A stretch of 43,122 nt of DNA from an uncultured Pelagibacteraceae bacterium (GTDB lineage: Bacteria; Pseudomonadota; Alphaproteobacteria; Pelagibacterales; Pelagibacteraceae). The first letter of the stretch is position 1; each line of letters begins with the position of its first letter. The stretch spans positions 1 to 43,122 of the forward strand of contig CACDLR010000005.1 in assembly GCA_902553695.1 (NCBI GenBank). Reading direction: 5' to 3'. Positions 17,366 through 26,061 of the stretch are shown piece by piece. A program made the translations under genes and the position numbers. The notes under the pieces are model-generated. The model was given only the letters and a program-made list of their open reading frames with translations. It had not been told where the DNA came from and made no database searches.

Positions 17366-18588
17366 TTAAATAGCTCCAGTAAAGATTTTGCTTTTATATA
17401 ATTTTCGTTAAATTCTTTTTTTGAAGAACTATCTAAAACAACTCCTGATGCAGCAGAAATTTCTGAATGGTTTTTGTAATTTAAAATAGATCGTATAATT
17501 ATATTAAACCTCATATCTTTATTAAATTTTATATAACCAAAACTTCCAGTAAAAATATTTCTACTTTCTTTTTCTTGTTTATTTAGAAGTTCTAGAGTTC
17601 TAATTTTTGGACAACCAATAACAGAACCACCTGGCATCATTGCTTTAATTACATCAATTAACTTTGTATTTTTATTCAATTTTCCACCAATTGAAGTAAC
17701 GTAATGAAAGAGGTGTTTGTACTCCTCAACATATTTTTTTTTAAGTATTTTAACGCTTCCGGTTTTACAAATTTTGGATAAATCACTTCTTTCCATATCA
17801 ACAATCATGTTATGCTCTTTTGTTTCTTTTTCGTTATTTTTAAAGTATTTGAGAGCAATTAATTTATTTATAGAGGTATTTTTTTTTAAAGTTCCAGCAA
17901 TTGGTTTTGTGATTAATGTATTTCTTTGCTTATCTACAAGTGTTTCAGGTGAACAGCTTACAATAGAATAATCTTTGTCTTTTATCATAAAAGACTCGGG
18001 TGATGCATTTACTTTCATAAGCTTCCAAAAGAAATTTATGGGATTTATTAAAGATTTATTTTTATATTTTGTACAAATCTTAATTTGATATGTTTCACCT
18101 TGCCGAATTTTTTTTGAAAATAAATCAAAAATTTTTTTATATTTTTGATAAGAAATATTAATTTTAAAAGGACTTAATATTTGAGTTTTATTAAATTGAT
18201 CACTAAATTTATGATTTTTTATATTTGAAATAATCTTAATATCTTTTCTGATTTTGATTATTGTTTCCGGTTTATAAAAAATTCCTTTATAAAAGTTTAT
18301 TCTTTTCTTATTCTTTACATTTATGCCAATCAAATTACACAAAATTTCATAACCAAAAAAACCAAGATATAGATCGGTTTCTTTTTTATATTTTTTTTTC
18401 TCAATAGATTGGAAAAAATTTTTTATATTATTTTTAGTTAAGATAATTTTCTTAGAAAAATCTGTATAAATATTATATCCATTCTCAACTTTATAAATTA
18501 TGACAGGTTTATCTGATTGATAAAGCTTCTCTAAATAAGGGTTAAATTTTAATTTATGCTGTCTGTAATCTTTCAATTGGTTTCTCAT
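17362..18588 (-). CDS. pabB: chorismate-binding component I, probable aminodeoxychorismate synthase
   Basis: Chorismate-utilising enzyme of 408 residues, closer to PabB than to the longer TrpE. The C-terminal catalytic domain shows KPIAGTLKK, HNMIVDMERSDLSKIC, MMPGGSVIGCPK and the final SAASGVVLDSS. Classical PabB has PIKGT, where Lys is a nucleophile; here it is PIAGT, as in anthranilate synthases and some Lys-less PabB proteins. The start at 18588 overlaps the upstream MFS gene by 35 nt, with no better in-frame Met nearby. Context with pabA and pabC supports p-aminobenzoate, but an anthranilate role is possible. Confidence 0.82.
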   Translation of the reverse strand: MRNQLKDYRQHKLKFNPYLEKLYQSDKPVIIYKVENGYNIYTDFSKKIILTKNNIKNFFQSIEKKKYKKETDLYLGFFGYEILCNLIGINVKNKKRINFYKGIFYKPETIIKIRKDIKIISNIKNHKFSDQFNKTQILSPFKINISYQKYKKIFDLFSKKIRQGETYQIKICTKYKNKSLINPINFFWKLMKVNASPESFMIKDKDYSIVSCSPETLVDKQRNTLITKPIAGTLKKNTSINKLIALKYFKNNEKETKEHNMIVDMERSDLSKICKTGSVKILKKKYVEEYKHLFHYVTSIGGKLNKNTKLIDVIKAMMPGGSVIGCPKIRTLELLNKQEKESRNIFTGSFGYIKFNKDMRFNIIIRSILNYKNHSEISAASGVVLDSSSKKEFNENYIKAKSLLELFK

Positions 18589-19768
18589 TTATAGGTAAAT
18601 GTATCAATCCTGCAAAAACTGACAAAGCTATAGATCCGTACCACGCATAGTCAAAATTTCCATTCATTTCGTAAAATACACCTCCTAAGTATGCTCCTAA
18701 AAATGAACCTACTTGGTGACTTACGAATACTATCCCATACAACATTCCCACATATTTAGTTCCAAAGATATGTGCTACAATGCCGTTTGTTGGTGGTACT
18801 GTAGATAGCCACAAGAACCCAAAAGTAATCCCAAAAATAATTGAATTGAGTACGCTTGGAGGAAAAAAAATAAATATCATTATTGAAACCCCTCTTAAAA
18901 GATAAATAGAACTTAAAATTTTTTTCTTACTATATCTGGTTGATAAATATCCGCTTGTTATTGTTCCAACCATATTGAATAAACCTATTAATGATAACAC
19001 TGCAGTTGCACACCAATCAGGTAAGCCTTTATCCATCATATCTGTTGGAATATGTGTTGCAACTAATGCAATATGCCAGCCACATACAAAAAAACCTAAA
19101 GTTAGATAAATAAAACTTTTGTTAGAAAATGCCTCTTTTAATGCTTCTGTTGCGGTTTGATTATTATTTTGATTTTCTCCAACTGGTATTTTTGGAGTGG
19201 TAACAAATAATGCTATTAATAATCCTAATCCCAATAACAAACAAAAATAAAAGATCGTATTTTCCCAGCCACTTACATTAAGCGAATACTTTACTAATAC
19301 TGGTGACACAAAATATCCAAACGATCCAGCGCAAGTTACAATTCCTGTAGCTATGGTTCTTTTTGATGATGGAAAATGCTTAGCGACCACTGAAACGGGT
19401 ATTCCTATAGCTGTTGATCCCAGGCCTACGCCTATTAGAACCCCAATTGTATAAATAAAATATACACCTGTATTAAAACCAGAATAAAATAAAAGAACCC
19501 CTAATAAAAAAAATAAAAAACCTAAAAAAATTGCAATGTTGCCTCCATACTTGTCTGTAATAATTCCAAATAGTGGACTAAAAGCACCCCAAAGAAATAA
19601 TTGCAATCCCATGGCAAAACCAAATTGAGATATTGTAATATCTAGGTCTGTTGAAAAATCAAAATAAAACAAGCCAAAAGTTTGTCGTATACCTAAAGCT
19701 ATAATTACAACTAAACAACATGCAATTAAAGTTATGAACGCACTTCTGCTTGGGAAAAATTTTTCCAT
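18554..19768 (-). CDS. MFS transporter, monocarboxylate/oxalate-formate-like
   Basis: The 404 residues contain twelve predicted membrane helices in two halves. The MFS loop motif appears as GIITDKYGGNIA after helix 2, and IRQTFGLFYFDFSTDLDIT at the N-terminus is typical of the MCT/OFA-like group. The central loop (VGENQNNNQTATEALKEAF) separates the halves. Substrate is unknown. It starts 4 nt after the metC-like gene and overlaps pabB, so it belongs to the same transcript although its role there is unclear. Confidence 0.88.
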   Translation of the reverse strand: MEKFFPSRSAFITLIACCLVVIIALGIRQTFGLFYFDFSTDLDITISQFGFAMGLQLFLWGAFSPLFGIITDKYGGNIAIFLGFLFFLLGVLLFYSGFNTGVYFIYTIGVLIGVGLGSTAIGIPVSVVAKHFPSSKRTIATGIVTCAGSFGYFVSPVLVKYSLNVSGWENTIFYFCLLLGLGLLIALFVTTPKIPVGENQNNNQTATEALKEAFSNKSFIYLTLGFFVCGWHIALVATHIPTDMMDKGLPDWCATAVLSLIGLFNMVGTITSGYLSTRYSKKKILSSIYLLRGVSIMIFIFFPPSVLNSIIFGITFGFLWLSTVPPTNGIVAHIFGTKYVGMLYGIVFVSHQVGSFLGAYLGGVFYEMNGNFDYAWYGSIALSVFAGLIHLPINEKPIERLQTA

Positions 19769-19772
19769 CAGA

Positions 19773-20951
19773 TTACTTTATTTTTTTAAGAGCTTGCTTC
19801 AAGTCATTTATGATATCCGATGGATCTTCAAGTCCTATATGCAGTCTAATTATATGCTCATCACTATTTAAATTTGTATAACCCCTTGCGCCTAATTGTC
19901 TCTGACTCTGATATAAAGCTAAACTTTCGAAACCGCCCCAACTATAACCATAGCCAAATAATTTTAAAGAGTTAACAAAACTTTTTACAGATTTTTTATT
20001 TTTTGATTTAATTCTTAATCCCATTAATCCGGATGCTCCTGAATAATATTTTTTCCATAATTTGTATATTTGAGAATTTTTCTTGTAAGGATAATAAACC
20101 TTTGTTACTTTTTTTTGTTTAGATAAAAATTTCGCAACCTTTAATGCATTTATATGATGTTTATCCATTCTCACATCAAGAGTTCTTATACCCCTTAAAA
20201 TTAAATAAGCATCATCTGGGCTTAATCTAAGTCCAGTCACTCTATTTGTTGACTCTACTAATTTGAAAACTTTTTTATTTATCGCTAAAGTGCCCCCCAT
20301 TACATCTGAATGTCCTGAATAGTATTTTGTAGCTGATACAATTGACATATCAAAACCAAGCTTGATTGGTTTAATCAAATATGGCGTTCCCCAAGTATTA
20401 TCAATTGCCGTATAAATTTTATTTTTTTTTGCTATTGATAAAATTTTTTTTAAATCTTGAAACTCAAAAGTATTACTTCCAGGATTTTCTACAAAAATTA
20501 GCTTGGTTTTGTTAGAAATTTTATTTTTTAGATCATCAAAATTTTTTGGGTCATAAAAAATGCTTTTTACATCAAATTTCCTCAAATAATCTTGAGTTAG
20601 TAATCTTGTTGGAGAATAGACAGAGTCTGTAACTAAAATTTCATCACCTGGCTCAACTACACTTAACACAGCTAAGAATACTGCCCCAAAACCTGTGGGA
20701 GTAAGATAAACTTTGTAACATTCTTCCATTTCTTTTAATATTCTTTGCAAGGCATAAGTTGTAGCTGTTCCCTGTCTACCATAATTAAAATTTCCACTTC
20801 TTGGGTCCTTTAAATATTTTTTCTCTGTATTTTCTATTTCTCCAATGTTTTTAAATATTATTGTTGATGCTCTTACTACCGGGGGGTTAACAGACTGATT
20901 ATGAAAATCTTTTCCTGAGTGCTTTATAAAAGTACGAAGATTTATTTTCAT
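19773..20951 (-). CDS. metC: cystathionine beta-lyase / Cys-Met metabolism PLP enzyme
   Basis: Fold-type I PLP enzyme of 392 residues that cleaves cystathionine to homocysteine, pyruvate and ammonia. Lys209 in SATKYYSGHSDV binds PLP, and FNYGRQGTATTYALQ is the MetC-type substrate/cofactor segment. The Met at 20951 (MKINLRTFIKHSG) is chosen because it matches the family N-terminus. The open frame extends 32 codons upstream into the region of a divergent small gene, which is unlikely to be coding. Close paralogues (gamma-lyases) cannot be excluded. It heads the run MFS-pabB-pabA-pabC-hit. Confidence 0.9.
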   Translation of the reverse strand: MKINLRTFIKHSGKDFHNQSVNPPVVRASTIIFKNIGEIENTEKKYLKDPRSGNFNYGRQGTATTYALQRILKEMEECYKVYLTPTGFGAVFLAVLSVVEPGDEILVTDSVYSPTRLLTQDYLRKFDVKSIFYDPKNFDDLKNKISNKTKLIFVENPGSNTFEFQDLKKILSIAKKNKIYTAIDNTWGTPYLIKPIKLGFDMSIVSATKYYSGHSDVMGGTLAINKKVFKLVESTNRVTGLRLSPDDAYLILRGIRTLDVRMDKHHINALKVAKFLSKQKKVTKVYYPYKKNSQIYKLWKKYYSGASGLMGLRIKSKNKKSVKSFVNSLKLFGYGYSWGGFESLALYQSQRQLGARGYTNLNSDEHIIRLHIGLEDPSDIINDLKQALKKIK

Positions 20952-21026
20952 ATAATATTGATATTTAAACGACAATGCTATATCCATTCGATAAGTCAAT
21001 AAAATTAAAGAAAAGGATTGAACAAT

Positions 21027-21110
21027 ATGGGCTACCCGAAAAAACATAGAGGAAGACGAAAAATGGGCTCAAAGAAAAGAAGAGCTAGAAAGAAAAATAA
21101 GAAAAAATAA
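21027..21110 (+). CDS. 27-residue highly basic peptide, possible mS38/bS22-like ribosomal peptide
   Basis: An ATG with an AAAAGGA-like ribosome site upstream opens a 27-codon frame ending in TAA at 21108-21110. The peptide (MGYPKKHRGRR, then KMGSKKRRARKKNKKK) has 16 Lys/Arg in 27 residues. The RKMGSKKRRARKKN part resembles the short AURKAIP1/COX24-type peptides (mitochondrial mS38, mycobacterial bS22) that sit in the small ribosomal subunit. That similarity is a visual judgement. It lies 8 nt before a membrane-protein gene on the same strand and is divergent from metC. Confidence 0.6.
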   Translation: MGYPKKHRGRRKMGSKKRRARKKNKKK

Positions 21111-21118
21111 TCCAATAA

Positions 21119-21808
21119 ATGGAAGATATAAAAAAAGTTAAATCCATATCATTATGGGTTTTTGCAATACCTTTTGTTGCTTTAAATACTTGTTTGATAT
21201 TAATTACTCAATTTCATGATTTTTTTCCAAATCAAGAACATGTTATTGGTTTTACAATTCCTTATATAGATGGAGGCGCTTCAATCAGTAGAACTGCTAG
21301 AGTTTTTCCAACTTATTTGATTTTTAAACCTGCAATGTTCTTAACATCTTATTTATTAATTAGATATTGGTTATGGAATAAAAATATAATTCATTATTTT
21401 GATCATAATTCTAAATATATAAATAAAATTATATTTTTTGGAATATCTTCAGCAATATTACTAACTATACATTCAATTTTTTTAGGAATTAAGTTTGACT
21501 ATAGTATCTATAAACTTTTTAGAAGAGTTGTTATGTTATTATTTATAGTATTTGAAATAATTGCCCAATGTTATCTTGTTTTCACTCTCTATAAAATAAA
21601 AGATAAAATTAAAGATCATATAAATTTAAATTTTTTATTAGCAAAAAGAGTACTGGTTACCACACTTATAATAGTTGCTATAATTTCAATACCAATAATT
21701 AGCTTTGAGGGAAATAAGTCTTTTAAACATGCTCTAGAATGGGATTATTTTTTAGGTGTAATTTTATTTTATTTATTAACTTTTTTTATGTGGAAAAAAA
21801 CTAATTAG
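21119..21808 (+). CDS. multi-pass membrane protein, Frag1/DRAM/Sfk1-like
   Basis: The 229 residues have about six hydrophobic helices. The loop [20 protein letters not shown] after helix 1 resembles the conserved luminal loop (PYISD..) of the Frag1/DRAM/Sfk1 family. No catalytic motif is visible and its function is unknown. Its 3' end overlaps the convergent mnmA end by 8 nt. The Lys/Ile/Phe-rich composition matches neighbouring genes. Confidence 0.75.
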   Translation: MEDIKKVKSISLWVFAIPFVALNTCLILITQFHDFFPNQEHVIGFTIPYIDGGASISRTARVFPTYLIFKPAMFLTSYLLIRYWLWNKNIIHYFDHNSKYINKIIFFGISSAILLTIHSIFLGIKFDYSIYKLFRRVVMLLFIVFEIIAQCYLVFTLYKIKDKIKDHINLNFLLAKRVLVTTLIIVAIISIPIISFEGNKSFKHALEWDYFLGVILFYLLTFFMWKKTN

Positions 21809-22916
21809 AAATCCAACCACCGCCTAGAAGTTTATCACCATAATCATCATTTTTATAAAATACGCATGCTTGTCCAGGTGAAATGCCATACTCGTCCTCC
21901 AATAATTCAACTACCCCTAGATTGCCAGAAATTGATAATTTTGATTTTATTAGTTTGCCTGTAGATCTAATTTTAACAAAGATATCTTTTTCAAATTCAT
22001 CCTTATCTGTTAAAATATTAATATCTCTTAATTTGATTTTTCTTTTTATTAAATTTTGTTTTGGTCCAACAATAATTTCGTTTTTATCGGAATTAATTTC
22101 AATTACATATAAAGGTTCTTTTTCCGCTATTTTAATTCCTCTTCTCTGTCCTATTGTAAAATTAACTATACCATCATGAACCCCAATTACTTTTCCATCT
22201 AAATTTTTAATATTTCCTTTCTGGAATGCATCGGGTCTTAATTTTTGAATTACAGAAACATAATCGCCATTTGGAACAAAACATATGTCTTGACTATCTG
22301 GTTTATCAGCAACATTTAAATCAAGTTTTTTTGCTATTTCTCTTGTTTCATTTTTCATCATTCCACCAAGGGGAAATCTTAAATAATTAAGTTGGTCACG
22401 AGTAGTATTAAATAAAAAATAACTTTGATCCCTATTTTCGTCTATTGCTCTATACATATTGGTTTCGTTGTTTATGGTAATACTTTTTACATAATGACCA
22501 GTAATTAATGCATCTGCATTTAGGTTTTTACTCTCTTCGAAAAGATCTTTGAATTTTACAGTTTGATTACACTGGACGCATGGAATTGGGGTTTCACCAG
22601 CTAAATAGCTTTCTACAAAATTATCAACAACTCCTTGTTTAAACTTTGATTGGTAGTACAGAATTTTGTGGTCGATATTTAATTTATCAGCAACTCTTTT
22701 GGCATCCATTATATCTTGACCTGCACAACATTGTTTTGATTTTGCTGTTTGTTTAGTATCGTCATAGAGTTTTAAAGTAATCCCTACAACATTATAGCCA
22801 TCTTTTTTCATCATTCCTGCTACTGTCGAGGAATCCACACCGCCAGACATAGCAACTACAACTGTTGTATCTTTTGGATCTTTATCTAGTCCAATCGAGT
22901 TTAATTTTGTTTTCAT
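21801..22916 (-). CDS. mnmA: tRNA-specific 2-thiouridylase MnmA
   Basis: Thiolates U34 of tRNA-Lys, -Glu and -Gln using ATP and a persulfide relay. The PP-loop SGGVDSS is at residues 24-30. The two catalytic cysteines are Cys116 ([10 protein letters not shown]) and Cys212 (DSQDICFVP). Insert and C-terminal beta domains follow ([25 protein letters not shown]), giving a normal 371-residue enzyme. The gene converges on the membrane protein and is divergent from the DUF3553/cysQ unit. Confidence 0.97.
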   Translation of the reverse strand: MKTKLNSIGLDKDPKDTTVVVAMSGGVDSSTVAGMMKKDGYNVVGITLKLYDDTKQTAKSKQCCAGQDIMDAKRVADKLNIDHKILYYQSKFKQGVVDNFVESYLAGETPIPCVQCNQTVKFKDLFEESKNLNADALITGHYVKSITINNETNMYRAIDENRDQSYFLFNTTRDQLNYLRFPLGGMMKNETREIAKKLDLNVADKPDSQDICFVPNGDYVSVIQKLRPDAFQKGNIKNLDGKVIGVHDGIVNFTIGQRRGIKIAEKEPLYVIEINSDKNEIIVGPKQNLIKRKIKLRDINILTDKDEFEKDIFVKIRSTGKLIKSKLSISGNLGVVELLEDEYGISPGQACVFYKNDDYGDKLLGGGWISN

Positions 22917-22958
22917 TAGGTTTGTATTTACACTCTTTTACTTTATAAGTGAAACACA

Positions 22959-23141
22959 ATGATATTTGATTTTGAACCAGGAGACAAAGTGATTAATCCT
23001 AACAATAAAGAATGGGGTGTAGGACAGATACAATCAATTATAAAAGAAAAAATTACAGTAAACTTTGAAAATGTAGGTAAAAAAGTGATAAACGGAAATA
23101 TAATAAATCTCGAAAAATTTAAAACAAATGGAAATAAATAA
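22959..23141 (+). CDS. DUF3553 small protein
   Basis: The 60 residues are one small beta-rich domain: FEPGDKVINPNNKEWGVGQI, then ITVNFENVGKK. The pattern of a PGD-V, a WG-GQ turn and a V-F-N/E-GKK strand is that of DUF3553, a CarD/KOW-like barrel of unknown role common in alphaproteobacteria. It overlaps the cysQ start by 14 nt, so the two are probably translated together. Confidence 0.85.
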   Translation: MIFDFEPGDKVINPNNKEWGVGQIQSIIKEKITVNFENVGKKVINGNIINLEKFKTNGNK

Positions 23142-23895
23142 AATTGAACAAACTATAAAAAGTTTAATAGATGTTTTTTTTGATGCTGGAAAATTATCTC
23201 TTGAATTAAGAGCTAAAGGATTAACCGAACATATTAAAAAGGATAAAACGCCTGTTACAAATGGGGACATAGAAGTTAATAAAATTATACTAGAAAGTTT
23301 AAAAAAATTAACTCCAAATATACCTGTAGTATCAGAAGAAACTGCAGAAAATAAAAATTTAAATTTAGAGACTTTCTGGTTAGTGGATCCAATTGATGGA
23401 ACATATGATTATATACATAATAGAGACGAATTTACTCTTAATGCTGGTTTAATAATAAACAAAGAGGCTTTGGCAGGTATAATTTATGCTCCAGGAAAAA
23501 ATAGAATGTTTTATTCGTTTGGGAATAAATTAAGTTATGAATTAAAGAATAACAAAGAAGAAATAATTAATAACAAAAAAATAGACAAAAATAACATCAA
23601 AGCTGTAAGTTACTCGAATAATCTTAACCCTGAAATTAAAGAGATACATAAAAAACTTAATGTAAAAGAATATATTAAAATGAAAAGTTCACTTAAGTTT
23701 TGTGTAGTTGCAACTGGAGAATATCAAATTTATGTTGCAGAACCTCGCGCTCATGAATGGGATATAGCTGCAGGGCATGCTATTTTAAAAAACTCTGGCG
23801 GTGTTGTCACAGATTTTGAGGGTAATAACATTTCATACGGCAAGGATGGATTTAAAAACCCAAGTATAATCTTAAAATCAACCGAAAATATATAA
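23128..23895 (+). CDS. cysQ: 3'(2'),5'-bisphosphate nucleotidase / inositol-monophosphatase family (CysQ-like)
   Basis: Mg-dependent, Li-sensitive phosphatase of 255 residues. The metal site is visible as Glu70/Glu71 (PVVSEETAEN), Asp87 and Asp90 in DPIDGTYDY, and the distal HEWDIAAGHAIL. CysQ removes PAP or PAPS-derived nucleotides during sulfate assimilation; SAR11 generally lacks assimilatory sulfate reduction, so turnover of PAP from CoA-dependent acyl-carrier maturation is a likely use. An inositol monophosphatase role is the alternative. Confidence 0.88.
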   Translation: MEINKIEQTIKSLIDVFFDAGKLSLELRAKGLTEHIKKDKTPVTNGDIEVNKIILESLKKLTPNIPVVSEETAENKNLNLETFWLVDPIDGTYDYIHNRDEFTLNAGLIINKEALAGIIYAPGKNRMFYSFGNKLSYELKNNKEEIINNKKIDKNNIKAVSYSNNLNPEIKEIHKKLNVKEYIKMKSSLKFCVVATGEYQIYVAEPRAHEWDIAAGHAILKNSGGVVTDFEGNNISYGKDGFKNPSIILKSTENI

Positions 23896-24038
23896 TGGAC
23901 GAAACACTTAGAATAATTTTAATAATAATTATTTCAGTCTCTATTTTTGGATTGCTTGTTTTTGTCTTTGTCAAAAATTATATTAAAAGTAGATTAGATT
24001 ATTATCTCAAAGAGAAAAATAAAAATAAGAAATTATAA
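23895..24038 (+). CDS. 47-residue single-helix membrane peptide, unknown function
   Basis: Its ATG overlaps the cysQ stop (TAATG), and the 47-codon frame ends at 24038. A strongly hydrophobic helix (about residues 6-27, ILIIIISVSIFGLLVFVFV) is followed by a basic, lysine-rich cytoplasmic tail. The start coupling and clean topology suggest a real gene in the DUF3553-cysQ transcript. I do not recognise a family. Its end overlaps the convergent recX end by 6 nt. Confidence 0.6.
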   Translation: MDETLRIILIIIISVSIFGLLVFVFVKNYIKSRLDYYLKEKNKNKKL

Positions 24039-24596
24039 TAAATTTATTATTTTTATGTATTCATCCTTTTCTATATCAAGAACTCTTTTTGAAGTATCAA
24101 AATCAAATCCCGAACGAGCTAAAATACCAAGATCTTTTTTCATAAATAAAGGTCTATTATTTTCATCTCTCGCTGGACCAATTCTTTTTTTTTTACAAAT
24201 TTTTATTGCCGAAAAAAAATCCTGGTCTTCATTGTTCTCTTTAATTTCACTTAAAGTTTCATTAATATATTTATTTCTAACGCCTTTAGAGAGTAAATAA
24301 TTTCTAATTTTATTTATTGAACTTCCTCTTTGTATTAAACTTTTAGCCTTAGAATTAGAATAAAATTTATCATTAATAAATTTAGTTTTTTCAAGATCTT
24401 CCAAAACTACATCTATTAAATCTGTTATATTCTTTTTGCTTACATTGGCTGCACCTGATTTTAAATATTTTTTAAGCAAATAAGTTCTAAGCTGTTGTTT
24501 TGAAGGCGCATATTTTTCAATATAAACAAAAGCAAAATTTCTCATTTCCTCAACTGTTGCCTCAAGATTTTTTTTTCTGTTTTTTATAGGAATCAT
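24033..24596 (-). CDS. recX: regulatory protein RecX
   Basis: Modulator that binds RecA filaments. The 187 residues are mostly alpha-helical, with the RecX three-helix repeats visible in YIEKYAPSKQQLRTYLLKK, LEDLEKTKFINDKFYSNSKA and SLIQRGSSINKIRNYLLSKG. The C-terminal ARSGFDFDTSKRVLD is typical of RecX repeats. recA is not in the window. The gene is divergent from the ABA4-like gene with only a short AT-rich gap. Confidence 0.88.
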   Translation of the reverse strand: MIPIKNRKKNLEATVEEMRNFAFVYIEKYAPSKQQLRTYLLKKYLKSGAANVSKKNITDLIDVVLEDLEKTKFINDKFYSNSKAKSLIQRGSSINKIRNYLLSKGVRNKYINETLSEIKENNEDQDFFSAIKICKKKRIGPARDENNRPLFMKKDLGILARSGFDFDTSKRVLDIEKDEYIKIINLL

Positions 24597-24624
24597 TTTT
24601 TAAAGTTATATAATATATTCTTAT

Positions 24625-25098
24625 ATGCTTGAGCAAATATCAACTTACTTTACATTTGAAATGGTTTATCTGTGGTTGAATATAGGCGTTATACCATTTT
24701 GGTTAATGCTTATTTTTTTACCTAATTCAAAATTAGGAAGTATTTTTGTAAGCTCAATATTTCCGATATTTATTTTAGGTGGAGCTTATGTTTATATAAT
24801 ATACAAATCTTTCTTAGGATCTTACGAATTTGATAGTAACTTTAGTTTATATCTTGGAATTAATGAATTAAGTGAATTATTTTCAAATCAAGAATTTTTA
24901 ATAATTTTTTGGATACACTTTTTGGCTATAAATCTTTTTTGTGGATCTTGGATGTCAAAAGATGGTTCAAGACTTTTAATATCAAAATACTTAATGTTTT
25001 TTCCACTTATAATCACTTATTTTATTGGTCCACTAGGTGTTTTTATTTATTGGATCATTCGAATGTTTTATGCAAAAAAAATAAGTCTATATGACTAA
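24625..25098 (+). CDS. ABA4-like (DUF4281) membrane protein
   Basis: The 157 residues have four membrane helices. The segment IFWIHFLAINLFCGSWMSKDG, then LISKYLMFFPLIITYFIGPLG, follows the DUF4281/ABA4 pattern (a Trp/His helix, an aspartate-containing loop, and a GPLG helix). ABA4 is needed for neoxanthin in plants; in bacteria the family may influence carotenoid or other isoprenoid chemistry, so no firm function is given. It overlaps the next gene by 8 nt. Confidence 0.8.
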   Translation: MLEQISTYFTFEMVYLWLNIGVIPFWLMLIFLPNSKLGSIFVSSIFPIFILGGAYVYIIYKSFLGSYEFDSNFSLYLGINELSELFSNQEFLIIFWIHFLAINLFCGSWMSKDGSRLLISKYLMFFPLIITYFIGPLGVFIYWIIRMFYAKKISLYD

Positions 25099-25675
25099 AG
25101 GTATAGATTTCTATTTTGATTTCATAAGCCCTTATTCATACATTGGACATAAGAGAATTGAACAACAAGGTAAAGAATTAAATTTTACCTACAAACCTAT
25201 ATTGTTAGGTGGACTTCATAAATCATGGAACATTACGCCTCAAGCTTTTATAGAACCAAAAAAACAATTTATGATTATGGATTGTGAAATGGTTTCAAAA
25301 AAATTAAATATTGATTTTAAATTCAATTCTAAATTTCCACTAGGTACAGTAAAACTAATGAGAGGATGCTTAACATTAGAGGGTGAACAGTTAAATAAGT
25401 ATATAAAACTAATTTTTGATGCGTATTGGAAAGATGATATCGACATAAGTGGTAATGCAAATCTTTCAAGTTTATTAGCAAAAATTGATATCAATATTGA
25501 TAATTTTCATAAAAAAACTGAAGCTGAAGAAATTAAAGAAAGATTAAAAAAGTTAACCAATGATGCGTTTAAAAAAAACATATTTGGTGCTCCAACATAT
25601 GTTGTAAACAATAAAAACTTTTGGGGACAAGATAGAATTGAGTTTGCTATTGAGGAATTAAACTCTATTACTTAA
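25091..25675 (+). CDS. 2-hydroxychromene-2-carboxylate isomerase-like protein (DsbA fold)
   Basis: The 194 residues have the kappa-GST/DsbA-like fold of the NahD family. DFYFDFISPYSYIGHKRIE marks the N-terminus, with Ser13 where the glutathione-activating Ser lies. FGAPTYVVNNKNFWGQDRI near the end is the cis-Pro loop and C-terminal signature. Such proteins are glutathione-dependent isomerases of uncertain substrate in marine bacteria. The gene overlaps the rhodanese gene end (convergent) by 8 nt. Confidence 0.85.
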   Translation: MTKGIDFYFDFISPYSYIGHKRIEQQGKELNFTYKPILLGGLHKSWNITPQAFIEPKKQFMIMDCEMVSKKLNIDFKFNSKFPLGTVKLMRGCLTLEGEQLNKYIKLIFDAYWKDDIDISGNANLSSLLAKIDINIDNFHKKTEAEEIKERLKKLTNDAFKKNIFGAPTYVVNNKNFWGQDRIEFAIEELNSIT

Positions 25676-26042
25676 CTTTAAACTTGGAGTTTTGAAGAAC
25701 TGAAAAACCGCCTTGGATGTGAGAAACTTTTTTGCATCCCATTTCTTGTAAGGTTTTAACAGTTAAAGCAGATCTACCGCCAGCAGCACAAAAAAGAACA
25801 GTTTCTTTATTTGTATCTATAATTCCATTTTGAACAAGCGGCTCAAATTGAAATTCCAAATGGCTTCGCGGTATATTAATAGAATTTTCAATTGTACCGG
25901 TCATTTCAAGTTCAGAAGGCTCTCTTATATCTATTAAATTACAATTATTTTCCTCAAAAAGCTTGAATGCATCATCAGCTGATATTGTTTTAACATCTTG
26001 CATAGCTTCTGAAACTAGGGTTTGCGCTGTTTTTATAGACAT
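25668..26042 (-). CDS. rhodanese-like sulfurtransferase domain protein
   Basis: A single rhodanese domain in 124 residues. CAAGGRS holds the active-site Cys85, preceded by LIDIREPSELEMTGTIENSINIPRS, the CH2A/B-type signature. It would carry a persulfide or transfer sulfane sulfur. It is divergent from the glycosyltransferase-like gene. Sulfur relay with MnmA or other thiolation pathways is possible but unproven. Confidence 0.9.
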   Translation of the reverse strand: MSIKTAQTLVSEAMQDVKTISADDAFKLFEENNCNLIDIREPSELEMTGTIENSINIPRSHLEFQFEPLVQNGIIDTNKETVLFCAAGGRSALTVKTLQEMGCKKVSHIQGGFSVLQNSKFKVK

Positions 26043-26061
26043 AGTAAATATATATAAAGTT

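Noticed and set aside
20952..21047. 32-residue N-terminal extension of the metC-like protein
   Set aside because: It runs antisense to the 27-residue basic peptide gene and lacks family similarity; the Met at 20951 fits MetC.
25963..26061. 33-residue N-terminal extension of the glycosyltransferase-like protein
   Set aside because: It would overlap the rhodanese gene on the opposite strand; the later Met avoids nearly all overlap.
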